This document shows positions 6,130 through 6,725 of a DNA stretch of 6,725 nucleotides, one piece after another (position 1 is the stretch's first letter; each line of letters begins with the position of its first letter). The DNA is taken from positions 1 through 6,725 of the forward strand of contig DATJYV010000215.1 in NCBI GenBank assembly GCA_035499415.1, in the 5' to 3' direction. A program made the translations under genes and the position numbers. The notes below the pieces were generated by a model that saw only the letters and a list, made by a program, of their open reading frames with translations, had not been told where the DNA came from and searched no databases. This DNA comes from DATJYV01 sp035499415 (GTDB lineage Bacteria > Bacteroidota > Ignavibacteria > UBA10030).

Positions 6130-6144
6130 GATTGATGAGTACCA
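6130..6144 (+). repeat. 15-mer shared with the lipoprotein-module promoter
   Basis: GATTGATGAGTACCA here is identical to the minus-strand sequence at 2613-2599, which overlaps the spacer and -10 of the lipoprotein promoter. Here it ends 4 bases before the GTG of the L,D-transpeptidase gene and has TTGCTG 16 bases before TACCAA. It is also part of an inverted repeat (GATTG 6130-6134, CAATC 6143-6147). It is either a shared promoter element or a piece of a dispersed repeat. Confidence 0.4.
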
Positions 6145-6148
6145 ATCA

Positions 6149-6725
6149 GTGACCGCTTTCCCGGCATCCGCCACGCGGTTTATTCTCGCATTGCTGGGGG
6201 GCTCTCTTTTTTGTTCCTGCAGTATTTTTCGCGGAGCGGAAACACCCACAGACCGCTCTCCGCTCGCGCAGTCGAAGCAGGTCATTCTTGTCTTGACGAA
6301 TTCATGGGACGAAACTTCCGGCGAGCTCCAGACATTCGAGCGGCCGGTGCTCGGCGACGAGTGGAAGAGCGTTTCGCCCAGGACCGACATCGTGGTCGGG
6401 CGGACGGGGCTTGCTTGGGGGAGCGGACTTCACGGTTACGACCTCGGTGATGGGCCGGTAAAGAAGGAAGGAGACGGCAAATCGCCGGCGGGCGTTTTTC
6501 GGATCAGCGCAGTGTTCGGCTACGCACCCGCCGACAGCGCCCCCCGATTCCGCATGCCGTACGTCTACCTTGATTCGACGATGCAGTGCGTGGACGACAT
6601 TTCCTCGGAGTATTACAACCTGCTGGTGGACAGTCTTCAGGTGAAGCGGCCGGACTGGAAGAGTTACGAGAACATGCGACTGAGCGGCGAGGCGTACAAA
6701 TGGGGCGCATTGGTTGACCACAACG
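6149..6725 (+). CDS. L,D-transpeptidase (YkuD-like) family lipoprotein, N-terminal part
   Basis: The frame is open from a stop at 6122-6124 to the right edge; GTG 6149 is the first usable start and gives 192 codons. Residues 1-24 look like a lipoprotein signal peptide (hydrophobic FILALLGGSLF, then CSC, Cys24 likely lipidated), so the enzyme should face the periplasm. The body matches a YkuD-type L,D-transpeptidase subfamily: IVVGRTGLAWGSGLHGY (81-97), KKEGDGKSPAGVFRIS (105-120), FGYAP (123-127), CVDDISSEYYN (147-157) and YKWGALVDHN (183-192). Such proteins cross-link peptidoglycan or attach proteins to it through an active-site Cys in an HG...GC motif. That motif lies beyond the window, so activity cannot be judged. 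No clear Shine-Dalgarno is seen; a poor promoter-like pair with the 15-mer box lies directly upstream and would imply an almost leaderless mRNA, so the exact start is uncertain. A cell-wall role is inferred from family. Confidence 0.8.
   Translation, partial: MTAFPASATRFILALLGGSLFCSCSIFRGAETPTDRSPLAQSKQVILVLTNSWDETSGELQTFERPVLGDEWKSVSPRTDIVVGRTGLAWGSGLHGYDLGDGPVKKEGDGKSPAGVFRISAVFGYAPADSAPRFRMPYVYLDSTMQCVDDISSEYYNLLVDSLQVKRPDWKSYENMRLSGEAYKWGALVDHN

Noticed and set aside
5995..6390. 131-codon minus-strand frame across the repeat-rich gap and the start of the L,D-transpeptidase gene
   Set aside because: It translates the heptamer array and stem-loop and lies antisense to a gene with clear transpeptidase motifs; most likely a repeat-derived spurious frame.

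Overview
The window (6725 bases, fairly GC-rich) looks like a chromosomal fragment of a bacterium from the Bacteroidota/Chlorobiota/Ignavibacteria side of the tree. I infer this from the secreted beta-rich protein at the left edge, which resembles the large extracellular proteins those phyla export (often by type IX secretion), and from the run of lipoproteins. No mobile element, CRISPR array, rRNA or tRNA is visible.

Left part (1-2626, minus strand): a compact three-gene envelope module transcribed leftward. Two lipoproteins that are diverged copies of each other (2573-1854 and 1857-1045, stop and start overlapping as ATGA) are followed after 10 bases by a large secreted protein that runs off the left edge. 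That last gene is open for all 344 codons seen but has no stop inside the window. The module has its own consensus-like promoter (TTGACA-N17-TACCAT) and a perfect 12-bp palindrome on the predicted transcription start, so it may be regulated.

Middle (2691-4362, minus strand): a sulfur-carrier pair. An E1-like adenylyltransferase fused to a rhodanese domain (MoeB/MoeZ type) lies downstream of a small ubiquitin-like carrier protein ending in Gly-Gly that resembles mycobacterial CysO more than MoaD or ThiS. In this family the E1 adenylates the carrier C-terminus and the rhodanese domain supplies sulfur to make a thiocarboxylate. A 7-bp-period degenerate repeat array lies between the two genes, and the carrier gene has a near-perfect promoter that predicts a leaderless mRNA.

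Right part (4456-6725, plus strand): a divergent CoA-acylating methylmalonate-semialdehyde dehydrogenase (mmsA/iolA family), then a repeat-rich 172-base gap with a second 7-bp-period array, a GC-rich stem-loop and a 15-mer also found in the lipoprotein promoter. Last is the N-terminal part of a lipoprotein-like L,D-transpeptidase cut by the right edge before its catalytic cysteine motif.

No obviously new multi-gene system is present. The most interesting items are the paralogous lipoprotein module with its promoter and palindrome, the CysO-like/MoeZ-like pair, the leaderless promoter, the two heptamer arrays and the shared 15-mer.
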